Source: Geomonas oryzisoli (GTDB lineage Bacteria; Desulfobacterota; Desulfuromonadia; Geobacterales; Geobacteraceae). From it: DNA of 64,000 bases. Position numbers and translations under genes: made by a program. Where the stretch lies: positions 4,306,228 through 4,370,227 of the forward strand of contig NZ_CP076723.1 in assembly GCF_018986915.1 (NCBI RefSeq), in the 5' to 3' direction. How positions within the stretch are numbered: the first letter of the stretch is position 1; every line of letters begins with the position of its first letter. Below, piece after piece: positions 17,196-25,024 of the stretch. The notes beneath the pieces were generated by a model. The model was not told the origin of the DNA. It did no database searches and saw only the letters and a list, made by a program, of their open reading frames with translations.

Positions 17196-17486
17196 GCCCC
17201 GAACAACAGAACTCATATATACAGAAATTTTTAAATTGGACTTGACATAGCGTAACTCCACCTGCTACTAGACCGTAAACATAGCGAATACAGAATCTGT
17301 CACCGACAAAGGTAAAACACGGGTAACCGTGCGGCACAGAGCTACCTTCCAGTCTTCACACTGGGCAGAGGGGCAGACAACAGCAAAGCCCTGAAACGTT
17401 AGCGCGAGGCGACGCGCGACAAAAACCCCTTCAGTGCTTGCCCGACGTGCAACAGAAACCGGTCCCGCCAGGTACCGTCACAAAAA

Positions 17487-17514
17487 CGGGCGCATCCCGC
17501 ATGGGATGCGCCCG
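17487..17514 (-). terminator. terminator of the phosphatase-like lipoprotein gene
   Basis: A 12-bp perfect stem CGGGCGCATCCC / GGGATGCGCCCG with loop GCAT, 53 nt beyond the stop. Nearly the same sequence as the hairpin at 13308-13339. Confidence 0.8.
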
Positions 17515-17566
17515 CAATGAAGCAGCAGATAAGCACCGTCCACCCCGCTCCGGGGCAGGTCCCGGA

Positions 17567-19063
17567 CTAAAACAGCGGCGCGGCAGCCGGGAGGCTCGCC
17601 GAATCGATCCCTTCACAGTTCGCATTGTCTACGCTCAGATTACCCTGGGCATCCAGCCGCACGGTCCAGATCGTATCGTAATCCGTCGATAGCCAGTCCG
17701 TCCATCCGTCCGGCAGTGCGGCGTAGTTGCCGCCGTAGCTCTCGATGAGCTTTTTGAGAAACGGCTTGATGTGACCGGATTCCCACGCTACCAGCACCGT
17801 CTTGTTGGAGAACGTCCCTCCGGTGAAGAAAAAGTCCTTGGTGGCCTCAGCCACGGTGTCGTCGGTCGGAGTGAATGCCGACCCCAGTGAGAAGGTACTC
17901 GCCAGGTGATAAGGGAGGTTGTTGGCAATCGCATACGGCAGCACGGTGAGCGAGGGACGGATATAGGAAACGTTCATGGCCCCGTTGGGATACCAGGTGC
18001 CGGCAGGATCTATGGAGTAAATCATGTCCGGCCTGGTTATCTTGTCCTTCAGCGCATTGGCGAGTGAGAGTGCACGCCATTGCCCCGCACCCACGTAGTT
18101 GCCGTTGTCGAAACGAGCACCGGGACCCGGGTGCGCCTCCGCATGCCGAACGATGTAGACGGTGGCATTGGTATTCATATGGGCGGGGACGGTCACGCCG
18201 TTTTGTCCGGCAACCCTCGAATAGGAAAGAGGGCTGTCGGTGCACGCGACCGTCGCCACCGGCGCAGGGAGAACGGGATAGGACGATGACGGCTTCACCC
18301 GGCTGTTGTAGGTGAGCAGGCGCGCAGCTCCGGTGGGGGGGATCGATATCGCGTGGATATAGTTGCTCCCCTGGTAGGCGGCCGGTAGCGCCAGACGATA
18401 GCCATACCTGGTGTTGATGGACCTAAGCAGGGCATTGACCGTCTCCCACGGCGCGGAAAACACGAAATAACCCGTTCTCCTGTTATCGATGATGCTGTAG
18501 GCCAGCGCCTCGTTGGCAGCTCCGGCATTGTGGAAATCGAGCCCGGTGCTGTCGGGGCTGTAACGGGGAAGGATCGGCAGGGGCGCGGTGGGTGGGACCA
18601 CTCCGTCCGGGACCTGCCCTTGTCCGTACGATGCCTTGATCGGGTAAGTGTTGCCGGTGTAGGTGGTTCCGTTTTGGTCAATCGGCAGGGTCGTCTGGTT
18701 CAGGAGGGCAAACTGCTGGATGAACCCCAGGGGCGCCATGTCGGGATATCCGTACGCCGTCTGCAGATGGGTCATCGGCTCAAGGGCATAGATACCGGTG
18801 ACGTTGCCTCCCCCGAGCACCTGCTGTTTCAGGTAGCTCGCCAGGAGGAGCGAACGATGCAGTCCCTGACTGGTGAGGTTCGCTGTATCGGCGGCCACGT
18901 CCCCGCTTTCGTGATAGGCGAGATCGGGGCTGACCACGAAAATCAGGTTGGTATGATCGGCATCAAGCGGCTGCGGTGAGGACGACGCAGAGCCGCACCC
19001 TCCAACAGACAGCACCATAGCCAGGTACAGCAGCAACGACATCACGACAGGCATCTTCCTCAT
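17567..19063 (-). CDS. lipoprotein with a histidine-phosphatase-like domain
   Basis: 498 aa from ATG at 19063, preceded by GGAGGT. The lipobox LSVGGC puts the lipidated Cys at 23. Around residue 305 the motif YIVRHAEAHPG matches the RH-x-E core of the histidine phosphatase superfamily (catalytic His), with a plausible second His in VLVAWESGHIKPF about 130 residues later. The first 280 residues show no known domain but mention-worthy repeats of tyrosine-rich segments. Likely a periplasmic or surface phosphatase; substrate unknown. An earlier start at 19222 would bury the lipobox and is rejected. Confidence 0.75.
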   Translation of the reverse strand: MRKMPVVMSLLLYLAMVLSVGGCGSASSSPQPLDADHTNLIFVVSPDLAYHESGDVAADTANLTSQGLHRSLLLASYLKQQVLGGGNVTGIYALEPMTHLQTAYGYPDMAPLGFIQQFALLNQTTLPIDQNGTTYTGNTYPIKASYGQGQVPDGVVPPTAPLPILPRYSPDSTGLDFHNAGAANEALAYSIIDNRRTGYFVFSAPWETVNALLRSINTRYGYRLALPAAYQGSNYIHAISIPPTGAARLLTYNSRVKPSSSYPVLPAPVATVACTDSPLSYSRVAGQNGVTVPAHMNTNATVYIVRHAEAHPGPGARFDNGNYVGAGQWRALSLANALKDKITRPDMIYSIDPAGTWYPNGAMNVSYIRPSLTVLPYAIANNLPYHLASTFSLGSAFTPTDDTVAEATKDFFFTGGTFSNKTVLVAWESGHIKPFLKKLIESYGGNYAALPDGWTDWLSTDYDTIWTVRLDAQGNLSVDNANCEGIDSASLPAAAPLF

Positions 19064-19424
19064 AGACGACCTCCAGGACGCGATACTGGTCCACAACGTC
19101 TTGGACGTGTGGTGCTCGAATGTAAGCTGCATAGAGACCCGGCAGGATTGGCAGCAGGCAGCATGTCCGGGTACAAGGTCAGAAAGCTGTAGAGAAGGTA
19201 TCGCCAGGCGGGTTACGGGCACCGTGGCAGTCTTTAATTAGAGAGCACAATGCCATCCTTATCGTCACAGGAGAGGTGTCCTTGAGGGAAATATTTGTCC
19301 ATTCGAATACCCAAATTTGCGAGAGGAAGGATGCCGATGCAGCATCAGGCCGGCCGTGACCGGGCAAGATGCTGCGGGAGGTAAGGATTTAAGCGAGGGG
19401 AATAGTGCAGGCTTGGATTCTTAT

Positions 19425-19562
19425 TTAGTTCTTCACGACCTGGGCGAGTTTTCGCACCATCTGCTTTGCCGTGACTCCCGGGATCTGCTTTGCAGCCAAA
19501 TCTTTTGACGCCTGCTTGAAGTCGTCCCGCACCTGGACGCCGGTAGCCTGTTTGCCGTCAGG
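19425..19562 (-). pseudogene. C-terminal gene remnant
   Basis: An open frame without a start encodes DDFKQASKDLAAKQIPG then TAKQMVRKLAQVVKN and stops at 19425. It reads like the end of a real protein (helical, regular codon use), but the upstream sequence is unrelated. The same 3' end occurs in decayed form at 17125-17195. Parent family not recognised. Confidence 0.45.
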
Positions 19563-20222
19563 AAATCAAGAAATTGATGCCGTATCGGGAAGAGTTTAAG
19601 GGAGCAGTTGAGTTCTATATTGGACGATTGAGCCAGGTGAACTTCAAGTTGAATGGTTCAACGGTTACACAGAGATACTCAGAATCCTTTTTTTAGGGAC
19701 CGATGGATTCACTGCGCTCTCGTAAGCCAGTCTTGCTTGCAGGTGGTAGGATTTGGGATCTGGGGCAGGAAGGGGCAACGGCGTGGGATCGACTATATTT
19801 TCTATTCTTCTTGGTATCGAATAACTGTAGTCTGGTACAACATCTACAGCCACTAATCCGGCGTCGACATCAGCTTTACTGCTTACGTGTATCACAGCAG
19901 ATCTATTATTGCTGCTGTGAAATTGTACTTGCTTGGGCTGAGCGTTGATTAGCCCAAGCTCACGAGAAAAATTACTGCGACTATCCGCTAAAATGATAAT
20001 GTCAGACATCGAAATTCCAAATGCTACATTACAAAAAAATTATCAGACCACATAAGCTTTTAAAATAAGCTCAATACGGCAGTAAGAAAACCTGCCTACA
20101 AAGCAATGATTCATATCATACACAAATAAGTATTTCCACTTAATTCAACAGGACCCATCATTTGGCTCCACTCCGTGCCACGCCACGGCTGTTGCGAGCA
20201 AGCGCAAAAAGGCTGAAAAGGC
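19563..20222. other. AT-richer gap, no confident gene
   Basis: A 114-aa frame at 19665-20009 (minus; starts MSDIIILADSRSNFS) has only a weak RBS and no recognised family; it is left as possible. A short plus-strand frame near 19565-19696 (MPYREEFKGAVEFYIGRL) also looks like part of a protein but is truncated at its left. Together with the 19425 remnant this suggests old rearrangements at the edge of the island. Confidence 0.4.
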
Positions 20223-20243
20223 TGGGGTCAGGCTTGCTAAGTT
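20223..20243. repeat. left end of the outer RayT element (inverted with 24894-24914)
   Basis: TGGGGTCAGGCTTGCTAAGT plus one base matches the reverse complement of 24894-24914 at 20 of 21 positions. A third, more diverged copy lies at 21906-21926 in the same orientation as the right end. Confidence 0.75.
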
Positions 20244-20635
20244 TCAAAGTCGATAAGATTTTCCTTCAATTGCTTCATCCGTTCAGCAAGATCGGCATTG
20301 CCCTTGGACTTATCGGTGAGCCTGGCGATTGACGAGCTCAGACTCGTGACGTCCCGACCTAAGATATGGCCAAGATCGGTAAGGGTGTCGTCGCTCATTT
20401 CCCTCACCGCCCAAGCAGCCATGCTGCCGGCTTCCGCCATCTTAAAGCTCCGGTCTGCGTTAACCAGACCGTCTTCAGGCAGCCCGTAAATGCGTTCCAC
20501 TGCCCTTAAAACATCCGCTATACAAGGTTTCTTCAATTGCTCCGGCCCCATCTTCTCAACGACCATGTCAATAAATTCATCTGGACCTAGAAGCCGCGAG
20601 TCAGCGGTGTCTCCTCTACTGAAAGCCTCGCAAGA
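20237..20635 (-). pseudogene. C-terminal part of a RayT-type transposase with DnaA-C-like domain
   Basis: From 20566 the frame has a Met, but it stays open upstream to about 20635 (reading ADSRLLGPDEFIDMVV), so no true start is visible. SRLLGPDEFI is the segment that follows the catalytic domain in full RayT proteins (compare ERILGDSEFV in the copy at 20674). The rest (AAWAVREMSDDTLTDLGHIL, then GRDVTSLSSSIARL) resembles the DnaA domain-IV-like helix-turn-helix tail found in one RayT subgroup. Its missing N-terminal half most likely is the fragment at 24507-24869. Confidence 0.75.
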
Positions 20636-20640
20636 AACAG

Positions 20641-20673
20641 CAGGGGGACGCCCATGAAATTATGCGTTTCTCT
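20641..20673. repeat. REP-like end, left side of RayT copy 1
   Basis: 33 bp beginning CAGGGGGACGCCCATGAAAT. It is a perfect inverted match to 21821-21853 and 31 of 33 to 21741-21773, so RayT copy 1 lies between inverted ends. Confidence 0.85.
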
Positions 20674-21678
20674 CTAATCCCTCAACTCCCACCCCTTCGC
20701 GGCAGCTAAAGCCTCGCCGCGAGCGGCCGATCTACTTACTGATGACTGCGTAATGCCGAGCTTGATGGCGACCTCAGTTTCAGTCATGCCTAACTCAGAC
20801 GTTGCCCAGTAGCACAAAAGACTTCTTGCCTTCACGAGCAAAGGTTCTTTGCCGTGTTGGCAAACTCGCGCGTCATCCATCTTCAGCAACCGCGCAACTC
20901 GGGCCACGGCGTGCTCAAAATCAAACCCTTCCGTCCGGTACGCACTTGTCCTCTCGACATACTCTTCCGCCCGCTGTAATACCCGCTCAACAAACTCACT
21001 ATCACCAAGGATACGCTCATCACTTTTCAAGAAGATGCCGGCGCGACGAGCAGCAATGACCTCCTCCCATCCACCAGCACTTCGCACCATACCTCCACCC
21101 GTGAGATCCTGCCTCTTCCCAGTTTTCAGTCCTTCCGCGACGAAATTCTCATAGTTACAGCGTGCATCATGCTCATTGCTCCCGAATCTGCCAAGGACCT
21201 CCGAGGTCTCTTGCCATGCGTACTTCGTGTCGCCTAGCAGTTGACCATGTCCACAAAACCTATGGCGTCGCAATTCAGGCAAGGTGTCAACGATTCCTGC
21301 CCGGATCGGGTTCAGGTGGATATACCGTACCAGTTCAAGCAGGTATAGATCCATTTGGCAGAGGATGGATTTGTATCGATTTTGGAAGAGGTGGCCCGAG
21401 CGGTTGTGACGATGATTGAACTCTACTGCGTAACCCGTTGTGAGGCGGCGCATGACGTCGGAGATGGGAGTATTGCCGGTTTGGAGAAGAAGATGAAAGT
21501 GGTTGGGGATAAGCGCCCAGGCAAAGCAGCGAGTCGAAGACTTCTTCAGGACGTGCCCCAGGCGCAGCAGAAACCGGTCCCGGTCAGTGTCATCGAGAAA
21601 GATCTTTCTCCGCTCGATGCCACGACAAATGATGTGATGGCATGCACCAGGAGCGTCTATGCGGGCTTGTCGAGGCAT
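20674..21678 (-). CDS. RayT-type REP-associated tyrosine transposase, copy 1 (intact)
   Basis: 334 aa. Y1/HUH transposase of the RayT group: MPRQARIDAPGACHHIICRG start, HUH motif His60-Phe-His62 in IPNHFHLLLQ, catalytic Tyr119 in LLELVRYIHLNPIRAG. The C-terminus (about 255-334) carries a helix-turn-helix (TETEVAIKLGITQSSVSRSA). RayTs nick single-stranded REP hairpins and are thought to spread them. The gene is bracketed by 33-bp inverted REP-like ends, with an 80-bp tandem duplication on the right side. All key residues are present, so it may be active. Confidence 0.92.
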   Translation of the reverse strand: MPRQARIDAPGACHHIICRGIERRKIFLDDTDRDRFLLRLGHVLKKSSTRCFAWALIPNHFHLLLQTGNTPISDVMRRLTTGYAVEFNHRHNRSGHLFQNRYKSILCQMDLYLLELVRYIHLNPIRAGIVDTLPELRRHRFCGHGQLLGDTKYAWQETSEVLGRFGSNEHDARCNYENFVAEGLKTGKRQDLTGGGMVRSAGGWEEVIAARRAGIFLKSDERILGDSEFVERVLQRAEEYVERTSAYRTEGFDFEHAVARVARLLKMDDARVCQHGKEPLLVKARSLLCYWATSELGMTETEVAIKLGITQSSVSRSAARGEALAAAKGWELRD

Positions 21679-21700
21679 GGCAACAAGGTTGCCACACCCC

Positions 21701-21879
21701 TTTTACATTAGCAACGGGCACACCAGGTGGAGAAGGCAGCAGAGAAATGCATAATTTCATGGGCATCCCCCTGTCTCCCCTCTTACATTAGCAACGGGCA
21801 CCCCAGATAGAGAAGGAGGCAGAGAAACGCATAATTTCATGGGCGTCCCCCTGCCTCTATGGGCGTCCCCCTGCCTCTC
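21701..21879. repeat. 80-bp tandem repeat with REP-like ends, right side of RayT copy 1
   Basis: Unit 1 (21701-21780) and unit 2 (21781-21860) both start with TTACATTAGCAACGGGCAC near their left end and finish with the REP-like segment ATAATTTCATGGGC; a partial third unit (GGGCGTCCCCCTGCCTCT) ends at 21879. They are inverted relative to 20641-20673. Confidence 0.85.
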
Positions 21880-21880
21880 T

Positions 21881-21930
21881 TTAGCCAAAAATAACCCAAC
21901 TTTGCGACTTTGCAAGCCTAATCCCAGATC
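21881..21930. repeat. 50-bp repeat shared with 24870-24919
   Basis: Begins TTAGCCAAAAATAACCCAAC and contains GACTTTGCAAGCCTAATCCC. About 88 percent identical by eye to the sequence just upstream of the RayT fragment at 24507-24869, and includes the outer-end motif described at 20223. Confidence 0.75.
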
Positions 21931-21978
21931 CCCCCGTCTCTCTGCCAGCCCCTGCCGCCAACGACCTCCGATTTTCCG

Positions 21979-22527
21979 TCACTTGACCCGCCGGTGACCG
22001 GACAACGGACGCGTAGTTGGTATTTTATATTTGCGATCGCTATCATCCCATTTCAGGGGAGCATAATGGTAATCGCCAGACACAGTCGGGTCGGCAACAT
22101 CTACCCTAATTTCAGTAGGAATGCCAGATTTCCACTTCCCGTACCTAACATATACGCTGTTAACATAGCTAGCCGGGTAGAGCTCCGGAAGCGTGCCACA
22201 TTGCCGAAACTGGTGGTCGACCAAAATGGGCAGGGGGAACTCCTCCCAGGTCTGCTTCCTATTAGCATCAAGATATTCATGCGACCATATTGAAACCATT
22301 GATATTGTGGCGTCGGAACCCTTGCTTTTTGTGAGGCCGCAAGTTTTGACGAACCCTCTGTATTTGTGCCATTTAGCCGGAAGTAGCCTCAATTCTCCGT
22401 CAGACAGGACCACACACGTGTCATCTTTCACGTCCACAAAATTGGCGTCCCCCGCATCGGCAACTGCAAACATTGAAAGCAGTCCTGTTATCCCTATCAT
22501 TGCGTAGTAAAGAAGCCTCCTTAACAT
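21979..22527 (-). CDS. exported small protein, candidate immunity partner of the amidase-like gene
   Basis: 182 aa from ATG at 22527 (a TTG one codon earlier is also possible; AGGAGG is upstream of both). Residues 1-26 are a signal peptide (LLYYAMIGITGLLSMFAVADA). The mature part has three cysteines and segments such as DDTCVVLSDGELRLLPAKWH and YVRYGKWKSGIPTEI; family not recognised. It follows the amidase-like gene by 29 nt on the same strand. A secreted partner directly behind an unsecreted cell-wall hydrolase is the usual layout of type VI effector-immunity pairs, but no secretion genes are in the window, so this is inference. Confidence 0.6.
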   Translation of the reverse strand: MLRRLLYYAMIGITGLLSMFAVADAGDANFVDVKDDTCVVLSDGELRLLPAKWHKYRGFVKTCGLTKSKGSDATISMVSIWSHEYLDANRKQTWEEFPLPILVDHQFRQCGTLPELYPASYVNSVYVRYGKWKSGIPTEIRVDVADPTVSGDYHYAPLKWDDSDRKYKIPTTRPLSGHRRVK

Positions 22528-22556
22528 CAATGCCTCCTATCCGTGGAAACTCTTTG

Positions 22557-23054
22557 TCAGGGCCCGACATATTTCCAAAAGCGGACCCTGTCAAACTTAT
22601 TAGGCCAAGGGTCCATGACTGTCTTATCCCCTTTGCTTCTTGCACCAGGCCAAGTGCCCATTGAAGTTGACATAGCTAATGGGTAGACACCTAGACTGCG
22701 GGCTTCTTCCATCTTTCCGGTCTTCCGGTCCGCATAATGGTAGCCACCACTCGATTTCGGTGGGCCTGGGTACACAACTATTACATGCCCGTGATTGTTC
22801 TCGATCATTCCGCCGACCACAAGAACGCCTTCGTTTGCCAATTTACCTACTTCAAAAACCCGCACTTCTTGCCATCTTGGGTCGGTAAATAAAGTAGTAA
22901 CAAGGGCATTCGCTGTCATATATGGTTGAGTCGGGAGATATCCCTTTATGACGTGCCAAACGGCATGACTACATGAGTTCGGATGTTTAGCAAATGCTTC
23001 GTCGCACCGGGCTTTCAGGCCATGACATCGTTGGCAGTCGTCTTTCTCTGACAT
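22557..23054 (-). CDS. papain-like (CHAP/NlpC-type) amidase candidate
   Basis: 165 aa from ATG at 23054 with RBS CAGGAGGAAG. No signal peptide. Two motifs suggest a papain-like fold: NSCSHAVWHVIKGY (candidate nucleophile Cys28) and NNHGHVIVVYPG (candidate His90), with the intervening W-EV and VLVVGG strands seen in CHAP and Tae-type peptidoglycan amidases. The N-terminus has CQRCHGLKARC, which may bind metal. The secreted gene behind it and its lack of an export signal fit an effector delivered by another system. It lies between two RayT elements, suggesting recent gain. Fold assignment is by eye only. Confidence 0.55.
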   Translation of the reverse strand: MSEKDDCQRCHGLKARCDEAFAKHPNSCSHAVWHVIKGYLPTQPYMTANALVTTLFTDPRWQEVRVFEVGKLANEGVLVVGGMIENNHGHVIVVYPGPPKSSGGYHYADRKTGKMEEARSLGVYPLAMSTSMGTWPGARSKGDKTVMDPWPNKFDRVRFWKYVGP

Positions 23055-23084
23055 TCTTCCTCCTGCCTCGCAGTTGCCGAGCAT

Positions 23085-24086
23085 TCACCCTTGGAGGGAC
23101 GTTGTTGAGATTTTGATATTTCTCAGAATGGCTTTTGTATCCTCACCCTCGATGAGGGCTTCCCCCCTTCGTGCTGCCACGGTGACTCCAGACGGGGTGA
23201 CATTTAGAAGACGCGCTATACCAACGCCGCTGTAACCCATTAGCCGTTCCGCCACAAAGCATGCTACTGCCCTCGCGTGCGATATCGTTCTCTTCTTGTT
23301 GGGATGGCAGAGCTGTTCAAAACTAATTTTGTAGTGGCTTGCGACCGCTTGTAGTACAGACTCAAGTGCAGGTGGGAGGTCATGTTGCGGTTCTTGCACC
23401 GAGCATATCTCTTCCACGAATGTGCCGCTGCCAAGGACTCGCTCGTCAAAGGCTTCTTTACCAGGCTCAGTCTCAAGAAAGCGTGAACTTCGATACATGC
23501 CCCCGCCGGCAAATTCCTCCCGGTGACCAACAGGCGCAGCATCCTTTACAAATGACTCATACCGCGACATTGCCATCTTTGGCGTCTCTCCAAAATAAGA
23601 CAATACCTCCATCGTCGCCTGCCCGTTCAATTGGCGTCTTCCCATCAAGACGCAATGGCCGCTCCAGGGGTACCCAAGAAGGTCCTCCACGTCGTCTACT
23701 AAACCAGCTCGAAGAGGGTTTAGATGTATGTATCGAACCAACTCCAAGAGGTAAGGCTCCTCTTCGCACACAATCGATTTGTAACGATTCTGGAATAGAT
23801 GACCTACCCGGTGATGACGCTTGTTGAAGGTTACAGCGTATCCGGTAAGAAGGCGGCGCATGAAGGAAGAGAGTTTAACGCGCTGTGGTCTTAGCAGGAG
23901 GTGAAGATGATTGGTCATCAGGACCCATGCTAGGCATGCTGTGTTCGTCTTGATGAGTAGAATCGATAGGCGGTCAAGGAAAGAGTGGCGGTCCTTGTCA
24001 TCGATGAAGATATCACACTTCTCGATGCCTCGGACCATGACATGCTGCAGGACACCGACGGCATCAAGGCGGGCAAGTCTGGGCAT
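23085..24086 (-). CDS. RayT-type transposase, copy 2 (intact)
   Basis: 333 aa from ATG at 24086 (MPRLARLD). HUH motif His60-Leu-His62 in MTNHLHLLLR, Tyr119 in LLELVRYIHLNPLRAG, and a C-terminal helix-turn-helix (GVGIARLLNVTPSGVTVAAR). Its last codons run into one of a pair of 25-bp inverted ends (23091-23115 and 24118-24142). The right end is fused to the truncated copy 3, so copy 2 inserted into it. It belongs to the same subgroup as copies 1 and 3. Confidence 0.92.
   Translation of the reverse strand: MPRLARLDAVGVLQHVMVRGIEKCDIFIDDKDRHSFLDRLSILLIKTNTACLAWVLMTNHLHLLLRPQRVKLSSFMRRLLTGYAVTFNKRHHRVGHLFQNRYKSIVCEEEPYLLELVRYIHLNPLRAGLVDDVEDLLGYPWSGHCVLMGRRQLNGQATMEVLSYFGETPKMAMSRYESFVKDAAPVGHREEFAGGGMYRSSRFLETEPGKEAFDERVLGSGTFVEEICSVQEPQHDLPPALESVLQAVASHYKISFEQLCHPNKKRTISHARAVACFVAERLMGYSGVGIARLLNVTPSGVTVAARRGEALIEGEDTKAILRNIKISTTSLQG
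23091..23115. repeat. left inverted end of RayT copy 2
   Basis: TTGGAGGGACGTTGTTGAGA and the next five bases match the reverse complement of 24118-24142 at 24 of 25 positions. It overlaps the end of the transposase coding region. Confidence 0.8.
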
Positions 24087-24117
24087 ACCTGCAACATTAA
24101 CACTAGCCAATCAAAAG

Positions 24118-24142
24118 TCAAAATCTCAACAACGTCCCCCAA
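24118..24142. repeat. right inverted end of RayT copy 2
   Basis: Inverted partner of 23091-23115 (core ATCTCAACAACGTCCCCC). It forms the junction with the truncated RayT copy 3. A related sequence, ATCAACACCGTCCCCC, marks the junction at about 24508. Confidence 0.8.
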
Positions 24143-24471
24143 GGCGACTCGCAGACGATAGATTTGTAACGGTTTTGGAAAAGATAGCCGTTGCGGTGAT
24201 GGCGAAGGTTGAAGGTTACGGCATGCGCGGTCAAGAGTCTGCGCATGAAGCGGGCGAGGTTGGTTTGGCTGGGCCGAAGCAGCAGGTGAAGGTGGTTGGA
24301 CATCAAAGCCCAGGCAAGACAGTCCATCTCCATCTTTACGAGGAGTTCGGTAAAACGATCGACAAAAGACTGGCGATCCCTGGTATCGAGAAAGATGTCA
24401 CGTCGCTCTATACCCCTGACGATGACGTGCTGAAGGACGCCGGCTATGTCAAGGCGTGCGGCTCGTGGCAT
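24118..24471 (-). pseudogene. truncated RayT, copy 3
   Basis: 117 codons from ATG at 24471. It matches copy 2 from MPRAARLD through HUH (SNHLHLLLRP) to NRYKSIVCE at about residue 108, then turns into the inverted end of copy 2 and stops. The catalytic Tyr and the C-terminal domain are lost, so it cannot be an active transposase. Confidence 0.88.
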
Positions 24472-24506
24472 GCATCCCAGCCTACCAGCCAACGCCTTAA
24501 AGTCAA

Positions 24507-24869
24507 CTAATCAACACCGTCCCCCCTGCCTCCCCCTTCGTCCGCGTCCACAAGGATCGCCCTGTATCGTCCTTGGAAGAGGGGACCGACTCTGTTCTGT
24601 CGCCAGTTGATCCAACGGGTATACCTGAACGCAAGGTTCTGGATGATCCTTGGTAGCGGGATCTCGGATACTTGGCAAAGAAGATGGACGTGGTTTGTCA
24701 TCAGACAAAAAGAGAGGATCGAATGGCCAAACCTTTCGATCCCCTCTTGGAGAAGCAGGTAAAATTTGTAGCGGTCTACATTGTCGTAGAAAATGTCCTG
24801 CCGGTCATTACCCCGCAGGATCACATGATAGAAAGAACCAGGAAAATGTATCCGCTGTCGGCGCGCCAT
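24507..24869 (-). pseudogene. N-terminal RayT fragment, copy 4 (other subgroup)
   Basis: 120 codons from ATG at 24869. MARRQRIHFPGSFYHVILRG and HUH in MTNHVHLLCQ (His60, His62) place it in a different RayT subgroup from copies 1-3, one whose members often end in a DnaA-C-like domain. It matches the family to GRYRAILVDADE, then becomes glycine/aspartate-rich at the junction. Catalytic Tyr missing. Best read as the front half of the gene whose tail is at 20237-20635. Confidence 0.82.
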
Positions 24870-24893
24870 TAGCCAAAACTAACCCAATTTTGC

Positions 24894-24914
24894 AACTTTG
24901 CAAGCCTGACCCCA
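24894..24914. repeat. right end of the outer RayT element
   Basis: Contains AACTTTGCAAGCCTGACCCC; inverted match (20 of 21) to 20223-20243. It lies just upstream of the start of RayT copy 4. Confidence 0.75.
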
Positions 24915-25024
24915 GATTCCACAGATTCCAGATTCCCCACCAGATTCCCACTCTATCTGATGACAGATGTACATTAAGAAGTTACTCAAGTTACTTACAT
25001 CCCACCAAGCCCCTTAGCCGCCAA

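Noticed and set aside
17119..17337. 72-aa frame on the minus strand
   Set aside because: Its 3' part is a decayed copy of the 19425 remnant in another frame, there is no RBS, and the composition is odd.
17340..17440. Possible GEMM-type riboswitch (contains GCAAAGCC)
   Set aside because: The second conserved segment and the tetraloop receptor pattern could not be found, and the next gene is on the opposite strand.
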